A DNA stretch of 18,346 nucleotides from Proteobacteria bacterium UBA3588 (GTDB lineage: Bacteria > Pseudomonadota > Gammaproteobacteria > Thiohalomonadales > Thiohalomonadaceae). Positions 6,596 through 17,756 of this stretch are shown here, piece after piece (the stretch's first letter is position 1; the number at the start of each line of letters is the position of its first letter). The DNA is taken from contig DFMR01000014.1 in the NCBI GenBank assembly GCA_002376325.1, positions 1 through 18,346 on the forward strand, in the 5' to 3' direction. A program made the position numbers and the translations under genes. The notes under the pieces were generated by a model. It was not told where the DNA came from, did not search any database, and saw only the letters and a program-made list of their open reading frames with translations.

Positions 6596-8421
6596 ACGGC
6601 GCCAGATTCAGCCTGCGGCCGGTGCCGGCGCGCTGGTTCGAGCTGCTCACCGCCCGCGACGACCTGACCCTGACGGTCGACACCCTGGCCCGCACCGCGG
6701 CAGTGGAGTTGGAGACCCACAGCGAGAGCGCGACCCCGCTGCTGCTGCCCGACCTGCGCGGCCGGCTGGAGGAGTACAACCGTCTCGCCCACCGCTACCA
6801 GGGCTACTGGCCGCACGACGAGTTGCGGCCATCGACCCTGCCGGGCAGTCCGTTGCAGACCCTGGAGAAGGCGCTGGCCCGGCTCTACCGCTGGCGCGAC
6901 GAGGCCGACCCGCTGGTGCGCCGCATCGAGACGGCGCAGGGAGAGCTGGGCGAACTGGCGCTGCTGCGCGAGATGTTGCTCGGCCTGGGCGACAGTCCCC
7001 TCGACCTGGCGCTGCTGGCCGGCGGCGGCCCGGCGCTGGCGGCACGGCTGTTCGTGCTACCGCCGCGCACCCGCGTCAGCCAACTGCCGGCCGGCATCCT
7101 CAACGACACCCTGCGCGGCAAAGAACACGAGTTCCTGCTGGCGGTGGGAGCGCCGGCCGAGGTAGCCGCCCTGGAGCAGGAGCTGACCCTGCTGAAGGGA
7201 CGGCCGATGCCGCTGCCGCCGTGGCTGGCGGCCGACGCTGCCGCCTCGCTGCGCCAGCTGGAGCAGCGCAACGACGAGTTGGGGCGGGAGCGGCAACAAC
7301 TGGCGGACAAGCTGGAACGGCTGCGCGACAAGCACAAACTGTCCGAGGCCCTGGGCGACATCGCCCGCCTGGAGTGGTTCCTCACCCACGTGGAGGCGCT
7401 GCCGGTGAGCGAGAACTTCGCCTGGGTCACCGGCTGGACCAGCGACCTCAGCGGCGCCAACCTGCAGGCGGCGCTGGCCAAGACCGGGGTGCGCGCCCTG
7501 CTGCGCTTCCCCGACCCGCCGCGCGACATGGCGCCGCCGATGGTGTTCCACAACCCGTGGTGGGCGCAGCCGTTCGAGCTGTTCGCCCGCCTGCTCGGCA
7601 CCCCGGCCCGCGACGAGGCCGACCCGACCCGGCTGCTGGTGCTGATCGTGCCGCTGATGTTCGGCTACATGTTCGGCGATATCGGCCAGGGAGCGGTGCT
7701 GTTCCTCACCGGGCTGCTGCTGGCGCGCCGCCTGCCGGCGCTGCGCCTGCTGATCCCCGGCGGCCTGGCGTCGATGGCCTTCGGCTGGCTGTTCGGCAGC
7801 GTATTCAGCCGTGACGACCTGATCCCGGCCCTGTGGCTGCATCCTTTGCAACAGCCGCTGACGGTGCTCGTCGTACCCCTGGCCGGCGGCATCGTGATCC
7901 TGCTGCTGGGGCTGCTGCTCAACGGCGTCGAGGCCTATTGGAAAGGGGCGCTGCGCTGGTGGTTCGAACTGGACGCGGCGCTGCTGCTGCTCTATCTCAG
8001 CCTGCTCGCCACGCCGTTCCTGCCGCACGCCGCGCTGCTCGCACCGGCCAGCCTCGTATGGTATCTGCTCGGCCGGCTGCACCAGGGCCACGGCGACCCG
8101 CGGGTGCTCGGCGCCGCCCTCGGCAGTCTGCTCGAATACACACTGCAACTGGCGGTCAACACCCTCTCCTTCGCCCGCGTCGGCGCCTTCGCCCTGGCCC
8201 ATGCCGGCCTGTCGCTCGCCGTGGTCGATCTGGCCGTGGAGGCGGGCCACCCGATCCTGCACGGGGTGATCCTGCTGTTGGGCAACGTGGTGATCATTAT
8301 CCTGGAGGGGATGGTAGTCTCGGTCCAGGTGACGCGCCTGGTGCTGTTCGAATTCTTCATCCGTTTCCTGCGCGGCGAGGGCCGGCGTTTCAGCCCCCTC
8401 GCCCCGCCCGGACATTCGTGA
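6592..8421 (+). CDS. ntpI: V/A-type ATPase subunit I (membrane stator, Vph1/NtpI family)
   Basis: Subunit I forms the ion half-channels against the proteolipid ring and anchors the peripheral stalks. The 609-residue product has a soluble N-terminal half (about 1-335) with coiled-coil segments, for example QLEQRNDELGRERQQLADKL. The C-terminal half carries seven to eight membrane spans, starting around LLVLIVPLMFGYMFGDIGQG. The ring-facing arginine is seen in NTLSFARVGAFALAHAGLS (R529), equivalent to the essential Arg of yeast Vph1. I use the GTG at 6592, which overlaps the subunit C stop by 4 bp. The frame stays open to 5899, but that part is a shadow of subunit C. Length is close to the family norm (about 620-660). 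A 156-bp gap with a repeat element follows. Confidence 0.93.
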   Translation: MNGARFSLRPVPARWFELLTARDDLTLTVDTLARTAAVELETHSESATPLLLPDLRGRLEEYNRLAHRYQGYWPHDELRPSTLPGSPLQTLEKALARLYRWRDEADPLVRRIETAQGELGELALLREMLLGLGDSPLDLALLAGGGPALAARLFVLPPRTRVSQLPAGILNDTLRGKEHEFLLAVGAPAEVAALEQELTLLKGRPMPLPPWLAADAAASLRQLEQRNDELGRERQQLADKLERLRDKHKLSEALGDIARLEWFLTHVEALPVSENFAWVTGWTSDLSGANLQAALAKTGVRALLRFPDPPRDMAPPMVFHNPWWAQPFELFARLLGTPARDEADPTRLLVLIVPLMFGYMFGDIGQGAVLFLTGLLLARRLPALRLLIPGGLASMAFGWLFGSVFSRDDLIPALWLHPLQQPLTVLVVPLAGGIVILLLGLLLNGVEAYWKGALRWWFELDAALLLLYLSLLATPFLPHAALLAPASLVWYLLGRLHQGHGDPRVLGAALGSLLEYTLQLAVNTLSFARVGAFALAHAGLSLAVVDLAVEAGHPILHGVILLLGNVVIIILEGMVVSVQVTRLVLFEFFIRFLRGEGRRFSPLAPPGHS

Positions 8422-8433
8422 TGATGGGGGTCA

Positions 8434-8540
8434 GCAAATGAACGCAAAGCGACACAAATTCCCGCGCCGATACACGCCTTCAACACTGGGGCGCCCAATC
8501 CGCATCCCAAGTCCATTCGCCTTTATTCGCGTTCATTTGC
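8434..8540. repeat. Intergenic inverted-repeat element, GCAAATGAACGC class
   Basis: GCAAATGAACGC (8434-8445) and GCGTTCATTTGC (8529-8540) are perfect 12-bp inverted arms separated by 83 bp. Flanking bases (AAAGCGACACAAATTC on the left; ATTCGCCTTTATTC before the right arm) are also partly complementary. The element fills most of the gap between subunits I and K. The ribosome-binding site of K (AAGGAG, 8566-8571) lies just outside it. Confidence 0.75.
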
Positions 8541-8577
8541 GGACCTCCATTCGCATCAGCCCAACAAGGAGAACAGC

Positions 8578-8931
8578 ATGAGCCCGCGCACCAAGATCGC
8601 CGTCTTCATGGTCGCCCTGGCCGGCGTCATCGCCCTCGGCGCCACGGCCCTGCTCGGCATTGCGCCGGCCCACGCCGCCGAGGCGACCAGCGCCGTGGCG
8701 ACGCTGCCGCCCGGCGTGCTGCAATGGGGTTTCCTCGCCGCCGCACTCGCCACCGGCATGTCCTCCCTCGCCGCCGGCTATGCGGTGGCGATGGTCGGCA
8801 GCGCCGCCATCGGCGCGCTGGCGGAAAAACCGGAACTGCTCGGCCGCGTCCTGATCCTGGTGGGCCTGGCGGAAGGCATCGCCATCTACGGCCTGATCAT
8901 CTCCATCCTGATCCTGAACCGGCTCACATAA
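8578..8931 (+). CDS. ntpK: V/A-type ATPase proteolipid subunit K (c-ring)
   Basis: This 117-residue protein forms the rotating ion-carrying ring. It has an N-terminal hydrophobic segment (about 7-30) ending APAHAAEA, which looks like a signal or leader peptide. A classic proteolipid hairpin follows: TM (about 47-80), polar loop AEKPELLGR (82-90) and TM (91-115). The ion-carrying carboxylate is E99 in GLAEGIAIYGL. The hairpin is the single, un-duplicated form, unlike the four-helix K of Enterococcus. The Thr-Gln pair that helps bind Na+ in Enterococcus NtpK is not seen around E99, which leans towards H+ but does not prove it. AAGGAG 6 bases before the ATG is the best ribosome-binding site in the operon, fitting the high copy number needed for a ring. 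Confidence 0.92.
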   Translation: MSPRTKIAVFMVALAGVIALGATALLGIAPAHAAEATSAVATLPPGVLQWGFLAAALATGMSSLAAGYAVAMVGSAAIGALAEKPELLGRVLILVGLAEGIAIYGLIISILILNRLT

Positions 8932-8954
8932 AAACCGGACTCGGAACTGATTTC

Positions 8955-9248
8955 ATGACCCCCATCTACATCGGCGACGAACTCAGCGCGGCGGGCTACC
9001 GCCTGGCGGGGCTGCGCGTGCGCACGCCGGAGCCGGCCGAGGTCTTGGCGGTGTTCCGCTGGGCGCGCAACGAGACCGACCTGATCCTGCTGGGCGTGGA
9101 GCAGGCACGCCGGCTGCCGCCGGCGGAGCTGCAACAGGCGCTGCGCGAGCTGGCGCCGCAGATCATGATCGTGCCCGATATCCGCCGGCGCACGCCGATG
9201 CGCGACCTGCCCACCCGTATCCGCACCGCCCTGGGGGTCAAGGTATGA
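8955..9248 (+). CDS. atpF: V/A-type ATPase subunit F (central shaft)
   Basis: Subunit F (called NtpG in Enterococcus) binds subunit D in the central rotor and can regulate ATP hydrolysis. The 97-residue product matches the small Rossmann-like family: IYIGDELSAAGYRLAGL at the N-terminus, TDLILLGVEQA in the middle and a basic C-terminal helix (DLPTRIRTALGVKV). It begins 23 bp after subunit K, with GGAA upstream of the ATG, and its stop overlaps the subunit E start (ATGA). The length is right for F (about 95-105). Confidence 0.87.
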   Translation: MTPIYIGDELSAAGYRLAGLRVRTPEPAEVLAVFRWARNETDLILLGVEQARRLPPAELQQALRELAPQIMIVPDIRRRTPMRDLPTRIRTALGVKV

Positions 9249-9885
9249 GCGAGCCCGCAGGCATACTCGATGCCCAGGTACAGACCCTGCTGGCGTTGGT
9301 GGAGCAGCACCGCGCGACGCACTGCGCCCGGCTCGCCGCCGAGGCGCGGGAACAGCGCGGGGCGATCCTGCACCAGGCCCACCACGACGCCCGCGACCGG
9401 ATGCGCGAGGCGATCCGCAGCGAGCGGCTGCGCACGCGGGAGAAGCTGGAGGCGACCGCGGCGCAGTTGCAGACCCGCGAACGCCAGCAGCAGCACAAGA
9501 CCGCGCTGCTGATGCTGCACCGCGGCTGGGAGCGGCTGGGCGATGCCGCGCTGCGGCGCTGGAAGGCACCGCCGCAGCGCCACGAGTGGATCTGTGCGTT
9601 GATCAAACTGGCCCTGGAGCGGCTGCCGCCGCGGCCCTGGGTGATCGAACACCCGCCCGGCTGGGACCCGGACGAATGCGCCGAACTGCGCGCGGCGATG
9701 GAGCAGCACTGCGGCGCCGCGCCGCAGCTGCGCGCCGACGACCAGCTCCACGCCGGGCTGCGCATCTGCACCGACGGCGCCTGCCTCGACGGCACCCTGG
9801 AGGGACTGCTGGCCGATCGCGAGGCCATCGAGGCGCAACTGCTGGCACAGCTCAATGAACTGCTCCGCTCACGGGAGGAGCGGCA

Positions 9886-9889
<4 letters not shown>
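9245..9889 (+). CDS. ntpE: V/A-type ATPase subunit E (peripheral stalk)
   Basis: Subunit E forms the peripheral stalk with G/H and holds the A/B head against rotation. The 214-residue product has a long charged N-terminal helix (about 5-90, rich in Ala, Arg, Glu, Gln) and a mixed globular C-terminal domain with a glycine-containing segment, GLRICTDGACLDGTLEGLL, typical of the E family (the usual form is GG-hydrophobic-DG-IDNT-F). The start overlaps the F stop by 4 bp and the stop overlaps the A start by 4 bp. It is a little longer than the usual 185-205. Confidence 0.86.
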
Positions 9890-11652
<1,763 letters not shown>

Positions 11653-11666
11653 AAGACCAAAAGCGG

Positions 11667-11741
11667 TTAACCACGGGGCACACGGGGGGCACGGGGAATA
11701 CTTGGATTAAAAACCCCGTGTGCCCCGTGTCCCCCGTGGTT
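11667..11741. repeat. Intergenic inverted-repeat element, CCCCGTG class, copy 2
   Basis: The left arm runs 11667-11696 (TTAACCACGGGGCACACGGG then GGGCACGGGG). The right arm 11714-11741 (CCCCGTGTGCCCCGTGTCCC then CCGTGGTT) is its near-perfect reverse complement, around a 17-base AT-rich loop. Each arm is itself made of roughly 8-9-base (A/G)CACGGGG units. It could form a very stable RNA hairpin between the A and B coding regions. A degenerate copy lies at 1154-1240. Confidence 0.85.
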
Positions 11742-11759
11742 CATCTGGGTTGATCCGCG

Positions 11760-13137
<1,378 letters not shown>

Positions 13138-13145
<8 letters not shown>

Positions 13146-13767
13146 CGGCGGCGAGCGCATCGCCACCCCTTCGATATTGATGGAGCTGCGCGAGGAGCGC
13201 CAGGTGGTGAAGGACGGCTACCGCTTCCTCGACGAGAAGCGGCTGCTGCTGGCCGCCGAGATCCTGCGTCAGCTGGCGGAGTACGAACACCACTACCGCG
13301 ATTATCTGGCGCTGCACAGCCGCAGCGCCGCGGTGCTGGCCGACGCCGTCGCCCGCCACGGCCTGCAAGGATTGCAGGTCTACCCCGCCGCCAGTGCCGA
13401 AGAGGCGCAATTGCAAACGCAACGGCGCAGCTTTCTCGGCGTCAGACTGCTGCACACCACACTACAACCGGGCGCCATCGAATCCGCCGCGGCGGTCGAC
13501 CCGTCGCCGCAGGCGCGCCGCTGCGTCGAGCTGTTCCGCGAACTGGTGCAGCGCAGCGCCACCCTGGCCGGGATCAGCGGCAACCTGGAGCGGCTGCAAC
13601 TGGAGTACCGCCGCACCGAACGACGCGCCCGCGCACTGGAAAACGTGTTGTTGCCCGAGCTGGAGCAGGCCTTGCGTGAGATCGGCACCCGCCTCGAAGA
13701 GCTGGACCAGGAGGAGGCGATCCGCGTGCGCCTGGATTACGGCGACCGCCGCAGAGGGAGCATGTGA
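13138..13767 (+). CDS. ntpD: V/A-type ATPase subunit D (central rotor shaft)
   Basis: Subunit D is the coiled-coil axle that turns inside the A3B3 head. The 209-residue product shows the N-terminal helix (TPSILMELREERQVVKDGYR, then FLDEKRLLL) and the C-terminal helix (LERLQLEYRRTERRARALEN then VLLPELEQALREI) that pair to form the shaft, as in the family. The frame is open upstream to 12994, but the ATG at 13138, overlapping the subunit B stop by 8 bp, fits the conserved start. It is the last gene of the ATPase operon. Its TGA stop is the first part of a perfect hairpin. Confidence 0.92.
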
Positions 13768-13783
13768 TCGCGTAGTGCGATCA
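13765..13783 (+). terminator. Perfect stem-loop at the end of the ATPase operon
   Basis: TGATCGC (13765-13771), loop GTAGT, GCGATCA (13777-13783) form a perfect 7-bp stem, and the stop codon of subunit D is the first three bases. No T-run follows, so it is not a classical intrinsic terminator. It could protect the mRNA 3' end or act with the next repeat element. Confidence 0.4.
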
Positions 13784-13876
13784 GTTCCGAATTCGCGGTT
13801 CCTTGTTCCGAGTTGAAAAGAGGAAAGTTCGCCGCTTCGAACTCGAAACGACGAACCCGGAACTCGAAACCGGAAC
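13784..13876. repeat. Intergenic repeat element, GTTCCGAGTT / AACTCGAAAC class
   Basis: The 11-mer GAACTCGAAAC occurs twice in direct orientation (13839-13849 and 13860-13870, 21 bp apart). The region as a whole is an imperfect palindrome: GTTCCGAATTCGCGGTTCC and GTTCCGAGTT on the left face GGAACTCGAAACCGGAAC on the right. It fills the space between the convergent ends of the ATPase operon and the TIGR02647-type gene. Confidence 0.65.
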
Positions 13877-13880
13877 AGCC

Positions 13881-14126
13881 TCAGCCGCCGAGGATCGCCA
13901 GCACCGCTTGCAGGTGCTCGACCATCTCCACGCCTTCGTCGGTAAGATAGCCGCCGTCGGGCTGGGTCACCAGTCCTTTGGCGTGCAGGCGCCGTGCTCC
14001 GGCCACCGCACCGTCACCGGCGTCCTGGTGCACCTTGATCCCTTCGCGCATCGATTCGGCGTTGAACAGCGCCAACAGCTTCAGCTCCGCAATCCGATCA
14101 TCATCCAGCGTCATTCCAGGCTGCAT
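13881..14126 (-). CDS. Conserved small protein of the TIGR02647 family, function unknown
   Basis: I recognise this 81-residue product as a TIGR02647-type conserved gammaproteobacterial protein from its pattern: IAELKLLALFNAESMREGIK near the N-terminus, then RLHAKGLVTQPDGGYLTDEG and a helical end (VEHLQAVLAIL). The central part resembles a small winged-helix or DprA-like C-terminal fold (KGLVTQPDGGYLTDEG), but no function is established to my knowledge. GAGGTGG 4 bases before the ATG at 14126 supports this start over the ATG at 14114. There are no membrane segments. It is a single gene, convergent with the ATPase operon and divergent from the GGDEF-EAL gene, so it probably has its own promoter in 14127-14430. 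Confidence 0.82.
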   Translation of the reverse strand: MQPGMTLDDDRIAELKLLALFNAESMREGIKVHQDAGDGAVAGARRLHAKGLVTQPDGGYLTDEGVEMVEHLQAVLAILGG

Positions 14127-14430
14127 TTTCCACCTCGGGTTTGGTCAACGACAATAGTCACGAAACAGTTGCGCTACCGGTCACGGCCGGCGGCGCAGCG
14201 GCATGGGCGCAGGCCCATTGGTAAATGTTCAGTCAATAAATGCATGCATCCGCACAATAAACTGATAAAGCCCAGGAATCCACCCGCGCGCCATCTATGC
14301 CCTATGCCGAATATACGGTATCGTCTTGTTCGCTGAATAGTCAGCAGAGCAGTTAAACATCTGGCACAACATCCGTGGGCAAACACCCAGCGCCGGCGGA
14401 TGCCAAACACAATGGCAGGTGCCGTAACCG
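14127..14430. other. Intergenic region with divergent promoters expected, no gene seen
   Basis: These 304 bp separate two divergent genes and should hold both promoters. The stretch 14220-14360 is clearly more AT-rich than the surroundings. A small dyad GCTGA-ATAG-TCAGC is at 14332-14345. No convincing -35/-10 pair, repeat family or structured RNA was recognised. Open frames here (for example 14174-14410 minus) look non-coding. Confidence 0.5.
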
Positions 14431-17400
14431 ATGACCTCGACCAAGCGCCATCCCCTGTCGCAACTTGTGCGCCACCGCCTCACCGCCTGGCTGGTGCTCG
14501 CCGCGCTATTGGTCTTGACCGTCGCCGCCTGGAATATCTCCGCGCAAGCCGTGCAACGACGTGCCGCGGATCGTTTCCACGCGGAGGTTGAAGCCGTCAA
14601 GGCCCGCATCGTCGAGCGGATGGGCGACTATCAAAGCATCCTGCGCAGCGCCGTCGCCCTGTATCAGGCCGAGGGACGGCAGCCGACGCGGACGCAATGG
14701 CACCATTTCGTCGGTTCGCTACAACTCCACAAACATTTTCCGGCCATCCAGGGCATTGGCTTCAGCCGGATGCTCAAACCGCAGCAGCTGGCGGCCCAGC
14801 AACGAGCCATGCGTGCCGAGGGTTTCCCCTCCTATCGCGTCTACCCGCCGGGCAGGCGTACACGCTACAGTACGATCGTCTACCTTGAGCCGTTCGATGC
14901 CGACAACCGACACGCCCTCGGCTACGACATGTATTCCGACCCGATACGTCGCGCCGCCATGGTACGGGCTCGCGACAGCGGCCGCAGCGCACTTTCCGGC
15001 CGGGTCACGCTGGTGCAAGAGACGAAACCGGACGGTCAGGGCGACTTTCTGATGTACCTGCCGATCTATCGTCCGGGTAGCCCCACGGCGAGCGTGCAGC
15101 AGCGGCGCACCGCCTTGGTCGGCTACGCATTCGCTCCCTTCTGCACCGACGACCTGATGCGCGACATCCTCGGCCGCTCGCCGCCGGATCTGGATTTCCA
15201 ATTGTTCGACAGCGCGACCGCAGGAAGCCCCACTACACTGCTGTTCGACTCCCGCGGCACCGTTACGGCGGCGACCACTCATACTCCGCGCTACACGGCA
15301 ACGACCACGCTCGACGTGCCCGGCGGCACCTGGTCCGCACGCTTTTCGAGCCGTCCTTCATTCGAGCGTACCCTGGCCAACAACCAGCCCTGGCTCATCC
15401 TGTTCGGCGGCCTGGCGCTGGACCTGCTGCTGTTCGTCATCATCCGCTCGCAAGCCAATGAGCAGGAACGGGTCGAGGCAAAGGCATCGGCCATGACCGT
15501 AGAGCTGCGCGAATCCGCCGAGCGTCTGCGGTTGGTGGCATCGGTGTTCGAACATGCCGCCGAGGGTGTGGCGATTACCGATGCCGACGAACGCATCGTC
15601 GACGTCAATCCGACCTTCTGCGAAATTACCGGTTATAGCCGCGCTGAGGCCATCGGCCAGACGCCGCGGGCGCTCAAATCGGGGCGCCAGGACGAGGAAT
15701 TCTATGCGGCCATGTGGCAAGCGCTGCAACACCAGGGATATTGGCGCGGCGAAATATGGAATCGCAAGAAAAGCGGCGAAGTCTATCCGGAACTGCTCAC
15801 CATCTCGGCGATCCCCGATGCCACAGGGGCGATCACGCACTACGTCGGCATCTTCACCGACATATCGGTGCTGAAGGAACATCAGCAGTACCTCGAGCGC
15901 ATGGTGCATTACGATGCACTCACGCAACTCCCCAATCGGGTCCTGCTTATCGACCGCCTGCAACAGGCCATGGCGCACGCCCGCCGCGGCGGCAACCTGC
16001 TGGCGGTCTGTTACCTGGACCTGGACGGCTTCAAACCGGTCAATGACCGTTACGGCCATGGCGTCGGCGATCAGTTGCTGATCAAGGTGGCCGAACGCTT
16101 CGAGCTCAACATACGCGGCGGCGAAACCGTCGCGCGCCTGGGCGGCGACGAATTCGCCCTGTTGCTGGGTTCGCTCGACACAGTGGACGAATGCGAACGC
16201 GCCCTGTACCGGCTGCTGCACACTCTCGATGCCCCCTTCGATATCGGGGATGATCGCCAGGTGAAGATATCGGCCAGCATCGGCGTCACCCTCTACCCGG
16301 TGGACGACGATAACGCCGACGTCCTGCTGCGCCACGCCGACCAGGCCATGTATCTGGCCAAGCAGGCGGGACGCGACCGCTACCACCTGTTCGATCCCGA
16401 CTTCGATCGCCAGGCCCGCGCCCGCCATGAAGCGCGGGCGCGCATCGAAGCGGCGCTCGCCGCCGAGGAGTTCCGCCTCTATTTCCAACCGAAGGTGGAC
16501 ATGCGCCGCGGCCGCGTCATCGGCGCCGAGGCGCTGATCCGCTGGCAGCATCCCGAACGCGGCCTGCTGCCGCCCGGCGAGTTCCTGCCGAGCATCGAGG
16601 ACACAGAGCTAGACGGCCGCGTCGGCGACTGGGTGCTGCGGCGTGCCCTACAGCATATGACGCAGTGGAAACGGCAGGGGTTGGACATCACCGTCAGCGT
16701 CAATATCTCCAGCCGCCAGCTGCAACAGACCGATTTTCCCGGCCATATCGCGCAGCTGCTCGACGAATATGCGGAGGTACCGGCGCAACAGCTGATGCTT
16801 GAAGTACTGGAAACGGCGGCCCTCAACGACATCGCCACGGTATCCGATATCATCGAGCGCTGCCGCGGCCTCGGTGTATCGTTTGCGCTGGACGATTTCG
16901 GCACCGGTTACTCCTCCCTCACCTATCTCAAACAGCTGCCGGCCAACGAACTGAAGATCGATCAGTCGTTCGTGCGCGAGATATTGAATAATCCCGAGGA
17001 TCTGGCCATCGTCGAAGGTATCATCGGGTTGAGTCAGGCCTTCCAGCGTCAGGTGGTCGCGGAGGGTGTCGAGACGGTGGAGCACGGCGTGATGCTGCTG
17101 CACCTCGGCTGCGACCTGGCGCAGGGCTACGGTATCGCACGGCCGATGCCCGCCCAGCAGTTGCCGGGGTGGATCGCCTCCTATAGACCCGAACCGCTGT
17201 GGCTGGAAGATCAGGCCGGCCACTGGTCGCGCGACGACCTGCCGTTGATCACCGCCGAGCTGGAACACCGGCGTTGGATCGACGACCTGGCGGCCAAGCT
17301 GGAAAACAATACCACGGTCGATGTGCTGTTTCCGCCGTTGGATCCGCACCAATGCCGGTTCGGCCGCTGGTACGACGGCCCCGGCCGCACCCGTTACGGC

Positions 17401-17610
17401 CACCTCGCCGAATTCAAGGCACTGTCGACCCTCCACAGCCGGGTCCATAAGCTGGCGAACGAATTGATCGATCTGCGTAGCGCCGGCCGCGCGCAGGAGC
17501 TGCGGCAACGGATACCCGAGCTGTTCGAGCTGCGCACCCAGGTGCTGCAGCGCATGAACCGGCTGCACGATCTGGTCGCCGCGGAGAGCGTCGCGTTCAA
17601 GGCGTCCTGA
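14431..17610 (+). CDS. CHASE-PAS-GGDEF-EAL cyclic-di-GMP enzyme with C-terminal CZB zinc domain
   Basis: This inner-membrane sensor of 1059 residues makes and/or breaks down cyclic-di-GMP. Layout: TM1 (about 14-33); a periplasmic CHASE-type sensor (about 45-300, with FPAIQGIGFSRML); TM2 (about 320-340); a PAS domain (about 367-490); a GGDEF domain with intact GGDEF at 571-575; an EAL domain with EALIRW from 700, DDFGTGYSSL from 821, KIDQSFV, EGVET and AQGYG, so phosphodiesterase residues are all present; and a C-terminal CZB domain (about 940-1050). The zinc ligands are H946 (HRRW), C975 (CRFGRWY), H1002 and H1006 (LHSRVH). The inhibitory I-site position reads RGGE instead of RxxD, so product feedback may be weak. 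No strong ribosome-binding site precedes the ATG. The gene stands alone, with repeats downstream. Confidence 0.94.
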   Translation: MTSTKRHPLSQLVRHRLTAWLVLAALLVLTVAAWNISAQAVQRRAADRFHAEVEAVKARIVERMGDYQSILRSAVALYQAEGRQPTRTQWHHFVGSLQLHKHFPAIQGIGFSRMLKPQQLAAQQRAMRAEGFPSYRVYPPGRRTRYSTIVYLEPFDADNRHALGYDMYSDPIRRAAMVRARDSGRSALSGRVTLVQETKPDGQGDFLMYLPIYRPGSPTASVQQRRTALVGYAFAPFCTDDLMRDILGRSPPDLDFQLFDSATAGSPTTLLFDSRGTVTAATTHTPRYTATTTLDVPGGTWSARFSSRPSFERTLANNQPWLILFGGLALDLLLFVIIRSQANEQERVEAKASAMTVELRESAERLRLVASVFEHAAEGVAITDADERIVDVNPTFCEITGYSRAEAIGQTPRALKSGRQDEEFYAAMWQALQHQGYWRGEIWNRKKSGEVYPELLTISAIPDATGAITHYVGIFTDISVLKEHQQYLERMVHYDALTQLPNRVLLIDRLQQAMAHARRGGNLLAVCYLDLDGFKPVNDRYGHGVGDQLLIKVAERFELNIRGGETVARLGGDEFALLLGSLDTVDECERALYRLLHTLDAPFDIGDDRQVKISASIGVTLYPVDDDNADVLLRHADQAMYLAKQAGRDRYHLFDPDFDRQARARHEARARIEAALAAEEFRLYFQPKVDMRRGRVIGAEALIRWQHPERGLLPPGEFLPSIEDTELDGRVGDWVLRRALQHMTQWKRQGLDITVSVNISSRQLQQTDFPGHIAQLLDEYAEVPAQQLMLEVLETAALNDIATVSDIIERCRGLGVSFALDDFGTGYSSLTYLKQLPANELKIDQSFVREILNNPEDLAIVEGIIGLSQAFQRQVVAEGVETVEHGVMLLHLGCDLAQGYGIARPMPAQQLPGWIASYRPEPLWLEDQAGHWSRDDLPLITAELEHRRWIDDLAAKLENNTTVDVLFPPLDPHQCRFGRWYDGPGRTRYGHLAEFKALSTLHSRVHKLANELIDLRSAGRAQELRQRIPELFELRTQVLQRMNRLHDLVAAESVAFKAS

Positions 17611-17671
17611 GAGGATGGCAGTGTATGGGCACTGGTGAAGGAGTGTTCTTTCAACAGCCGATATTCATGCT

Positions 17672-17746
17672 CTCGCCAAGATGCAAAGAACGCCGCGGGG
17701 ACACCTGAAGCCCCCCACTCCTTGCGGCCTTGGCGGCTTGGTGCGA
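17672..17746. repeat. Intergenic inverted-repeat element, CTCGCCAAG class
   Basis: The left arm CTCGCCAAGATGCAAAGAAC (17672-17691) faces the right arm CCTTGGCGGCTTGGTGCGAG (17727-17746), an imperfect reverse complement with a few mismatches and a small bulge. It follows the GGDEF-EAL gene and is not coding. Confidence 0.65.
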
Positions 17747-17756
17747 GCAAGGTCCG

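Noticed and set aside
7057..8415. Long minus-strand open frame opposite subunit I (452 codons)
   Set aside because: Gln/His/Arg-rich translation with no domain. Such antisense frames are expected in GC-rich DNA, and the plus-strand gene is certain.
11667..11741. Short CRISPR-like array
   Set aside because: The repeated units are arms of one inverted repeat, without regular spacers or nearby cas genes.
14174..14410. Minus-strand open frame of 78 codons in the intergenic region
   Set aside because: Cys/Arg-rich without a family pattern, no good ribosome-binding site, and it lies in a region that should hold promoters.
15358..16551. Minus-strand open frame opposite the GGDEF-EAL gene
   Set aside because: No recognisable domain, and it lies fully within a certain gene on the other strand.
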